Source: Corallium rubrum (Eukaryota > Cnidaria > Anthozoa > Scleralcyonacea > Coralliidae). Taken from it: a DNA stretch of 64,000 nt. The DNA lies in the NCBI GenBank assembly GCA_964035015.1, contig OZ035998.1, forward strand, positions 13,784,958 to 13,848,957, written 5' to 3'. Below, piece by piece: positions 60,712 through 64,000 of this stretch; the stretch's first letter is position 1, and every line of letters starts with the position of its first letter. Under the pieces are notes generated by a model. It was given only the letters and a program-made list of their open reading frames with translations, was not told the DNA's origin and did no database searches. The translations under genes and the position numbers were made by a program.

Positions 60712-61040
60712 TACCTGTCTGTGATAGGTTGAGTCTACTGTAGGTTTTCGGCTCGGGGTTTTGGGGTTTTTTCCCTTTTTGGGTGTCACAACATTTTACT
60801 TCCGCTATTATTCACGCTTCCTGTGAGTTGCTTGCCGTGTGACGGAGTGAGTTCTTTCGCTTTTGGAGTTGAACAAAAAGTTGAACAGCTTTGCCTTTTG
60901 ATCAAGGTTCTCGTGCACGTTGTTGGTAGATTCTGAAAGTGACTGGCTGACTTTGTAGTTTAACAGTGATCAGATGGCTGACAACTGTCTTGATCGTAAG
61001 TTAAATATGTTCACCAGTGTGAAGTATGCACCACATTCAG
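60712..61040. repeat. Dispersed repeat, second copy
   Basis: Shorter relative of 47535-48050 in intron 1 of copy C. Confidence 0.72.
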
Positions 61041-62098
61041 CCTTCGATTCAGACATCGCTTCAGACTTCGCGTACTCGCCAGTAGCCGGAGTGAACGCCT
61101 GAGCCAGGCATCTTGTTACATTTAATTACAGGGCCGACATACAGTAATGGTCGATTATTGGGCAACTGTCTAGCCAAAAGCGGCAAAAAGGCTCTGGCTT
61201 GCTAGCTCGAAAAATACAGAGCACTCTGTGAAAGTAAACTGTTGGTAAATGTAAATTGAAATGTGTTTTATTTACACGAGTGACATCTGCAAAACTGCAG
61301 AATAACATTACCACAACCGAATATACCGCATTATTCAAAATGGCTGAATACAAATGAAGGAACGCTGAACAAAGAAGAAGAAATACAGGCCAGTCTGGTG
61401 ATGGTGCTCCCTTGGTTTGGGACCACAAAATTTTAAAAAAGTACAGTACCAGTAGTTGAAAGATGAAAGTAGAATCCTTGGTCTCCGGTCTTGGTGATGG
61501 CGTCGTCTTAGGAATTCAACAGATTACCCGCACCACCCTATTACCCGCACTAATTATGTTTCCTAGCAAAATTAAGAGATAACCTGCGGGTTACCGCCCA
61601 GAAAATACGGTAGGTAACTGGCACATGTACAGAGTCGAGGGGAAATATTTCATCGAATTCCCCAAGCGAAAGGTCTATAAATTATATATTATACCGAAAC
61701 ATATTAGTCTTTCCAAAAAAAGCTGAAATAATGTTAATAAAGTTCGCTTAGCTTAACTTATCTTCCGCTTTTCATTGTCTGTTTCCATTCTGTTGTCGTC
61801 TCAAGGCTTCTGGATGCATTGTTTGTTGCTTTCTATTCCCTGAATTCTTATTTTCTTGTAACCTAACAATCTTCTTGTCAACATCTGAATGTTCAGGCGA
61901 AACGTTTTCTTGTCTCGTCAAACTTCGCCATTGTTGACAGCTTCGTTGAATCGTGCGTTCGTGGCGTTCACGCGTGGTACACGAAGCATATTCCCCGCTG
62001 CAGCGGGGAATATTACTTTTGAGGGGATAATTCGATGATTAATTGACTGGTCACATGGTGCAAATCAAGCTTTCTGACTGGACAATTTACAGTTGAGG

Positions 62099-62159
<61 letters not shown>
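61041..62159. other. Intron 1 of copy C
   Basis: 61200-61290 matches intron 1 of copy B (36763-36840). (AT)n at 62102-62160. No exon recognised. Confidence 0.5.
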
Positions 62160-62165
<6 letters not shown>

Positions 62166-62671
62166 GAGTGGACAAAAAAATAGTGGCCATCATTAAAAAT
62201 ATGGTTAATGTGGAATAACTATTATTCGAGAAAAGAAAAATATGTAAAGTGATATATTTTACAATGCATGCGTCAATATCTGCTCAAATATGATATCCAA
62301 TTCTAAGTTTGTTATTGGTTTAAAAAATACAGTAACTTTGCAAGCATGCAACGCTGTGAAGCTGTAGTGAAATCAAGTGAAATGGCAACAAAATATCTAA
62401 CTATTTTGCTATTATAACACTTTAATAGTATACAAACTCCATTAATCATTTTGAACACCAATTGGAATAAGTCGAACTAAGATTTACTTCATTTGTCACA
62501 AGATTGAAAATCATGAAAAATTAATATATTTTTTTAAATCAATGGATAAAATTGATATATTTGAGCAGATCTTGACGCATGTCACATGCATTCTAAAAAT
62601 ATAACTTTACATATTTTTCTGTACTCTAATAAACGTTATACAATGCACATTTTTTTGTCCACCCCCTGTAT
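62160..62671. mobile_element. Mariner-like fold-back element
   Basis: TACAGAGAGTGGACAAAAAA and the inverse TTTTTTTGTCCACCCCCTGT with TA at both ends; arms extend at least 130 bp (TGACGCATG, TTTGAGCAGAT). No transposase. Confidence 0.8.
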
Positions 62672-62679
62672 ATTAAGGA

Positions 62680-63230
62680 CTTATTAACCGAGTGCGAGGT
62701 CTGTATGGGAAAGTATTTGCCTGAGGTTTTCGTACAGACCGAGCGACGAAGGAGCGAGGTTTGTGCAATAAAACCGAAGGCAAATACTTTCCAGTACAGA
62801 CCGAGCAAACGAGGTTAATAAGGAATTTATTATATGGCTATTGGTTCATTTCATTTTTAAGTTTCAAGCGTTGTTTTCGTCTTCGGAGTATGCTGTTTAC
62901 CTTACCTGTTAACTTTTTCGTGTCGCTTCTTGGCCTTCTTGTTTACACCAGTTCGGCTTTTATTTGTCGTGTTTTTAGATAAACAGCTTTAAAGAAAACC
63001 AGCAGTGATGTTCCAACACATTTTATTGTTCAGAATATTTGAATAAAGATACCTAATTCTCTTTTACTTGTATTCAAATCAACTCAGAAATGTTCCCGCC
63101 AAAACTTACAGGGCCGCGAAAAAAGCGTATTGACCCCGAGGTCATTATCGTAAAATCCCGACCTCTCGGGAACCAATCAGCGTGCGTCGTTTTCGTACGG
63201 ACCGGAAATCAAACCCAGCCATATAATAAA
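62680..63230. mobile_element. TTATTATATGGC-family element, copy 2
   Basis: Inverse copy of 15683-16215, with short differences. Directly adjoins the mariner-like element. Confidence 0.8.
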
Positions 63231-63299
63231 TAGTGCATATAGCCATAGGAAAATTCTGGCAAAGTATACTGTTGGTGTGTCAGAATGTAATATAACTTA

Positions 63300-63530
63300 G
63301 ATGGAAATTCATTGAAGTAACGTTGAATTGGACAATTTTTAAAAATGATTTTTGACACAACATGTTGCCACAACCAACAATTGATTGATGCATGTAACCA
63401 TAGATTGTAAACTGAGGATGTAAATAATTAGTCTTCTTACTAACCATGGTGTAACTAACACGCAATTTGTGGGCAATTTTTATTGAAATTTTGTTGTGGC
63501 AACATGTCGCGTTAAAAATAGTTGTTAAAA
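63300..63530. repeat. TIR repeat, copy without insertion
   Basis: GACACAACATGTTGCCACAA and TTGTTGTGGCAACATGTCGC in inverse arrangement; matches about 36990-37380 in intron 1 of copy B, minus the MITE at 37053-37294. Confidence 0.75.
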
Positions 63531-64000
63531 ATTTTAATAAGTGATGGCCGTTGTATGGCGCATTTTTGGCACCACAGGCCATTTGTTCCCGCCATTTTGT
63601 CCCCCCCACATATGACCCTGGGGACGAGGTTGGCAATTTTCTATTTGATAATCACGTGACTTTTATATCTCACTCCGTTCTTGAGATATTACGCGTTGTG
63701 TAATTTGAGCTGTGACGTCACAAGTTGGCACAGCATTACAACAAAACCGAAAATCAAGCATATCTTTGGACTGGTTTGACAAAATGAGTTCAAACTCTGT
63801 GAACTTTATACTTAGTTAACAAAACAAAACTAAACATTAATGCTATAGTTTTAATGTGGTTGCTATGGTAACAGATTAGTTGCCAGGCTACTTTCTTTCT
63901 AGCCTGCTAATATATACTCGTCACATCGAGCCCTGGGAAAATGGACGCGAGAGAAGAGTCTGCTATTTAACACCGCTAATTGTGTCCTGATTATGCTGCC
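63531..64000. other. Window end, intron 1 of copy C
   Basis: No exon 2 of copy C and no other gene recognised. Confidence 0.45.

Overview
This is animal nuclear DNA. It is AT-rich, with interrupted genes (GT-AG introns) and very dense short repeats: fold-back elements with long terminal inverted repeats (TIRs), LINE fragments, microsatellites and minisatellites. Gene content and repeat style fit a marine invertebrate, most likely a cnidarian such as an anthozoan. That assignment is inference from general character, not a diagnostic marker.

The main content is a direct array on the + strand of three genes resembling the cation-dependent mannose-6-phosphate receptor (CD-MPR, M6PR family; luminal MRH lectin domain, one membrane span, short tail). 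Copy A (exons between 5955 and 29066) is complete: seven exons join in phase to a 276-residue protein, close to the 277 residues of the human receptor. Copy B (exons between 36122 and 51598) keeps the same exon layout but has an in-frame TGA just before the membrane span, no recognisable terminal exon and no donor site after exon 6. It is a pseudogene or makes a soluble lectin domain. Copy C has only its first exon (60453-60658) in the window. Copies B and C also share upstream and intron-1 sequence, so they come from a recent segmental duplication.

On the - strand inside the 16-kb second intron of copy A lies a two-exon major-facilitator gene resembling MFSD6 (22140 down to 17408; 483 residues). 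Its single intron holds a 2.1-kb minisatellite. A second, intact copy of its last exon sits at 25707-25909, upstream of its own start, fused to a duplicated piece of the receptor's intron 5.

Most remaining sequence is mobile-element debris. There are non-LTR retrotransposon pieces at 16226-16640, 23520-25250, 42770-43608, 44770-47230, 49783-49924 and 53320-53520. There is a set of hAT-like elements with recognisable 8-bp target duplications at 13529, 16706, 20390, 41340 and 56182. Many palindromic elements are present, several nested three deep. A 5S rRNA-derived stretch and a tRNA-derived stretch are also present. Large simple repeats occur at 703-922, 6322-6705, 29405-29575, 47240-47440, 48306-48783 and 52783-53045. 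Long AT- or cysteine/leucine-rich open frames over these repeats are not genes.
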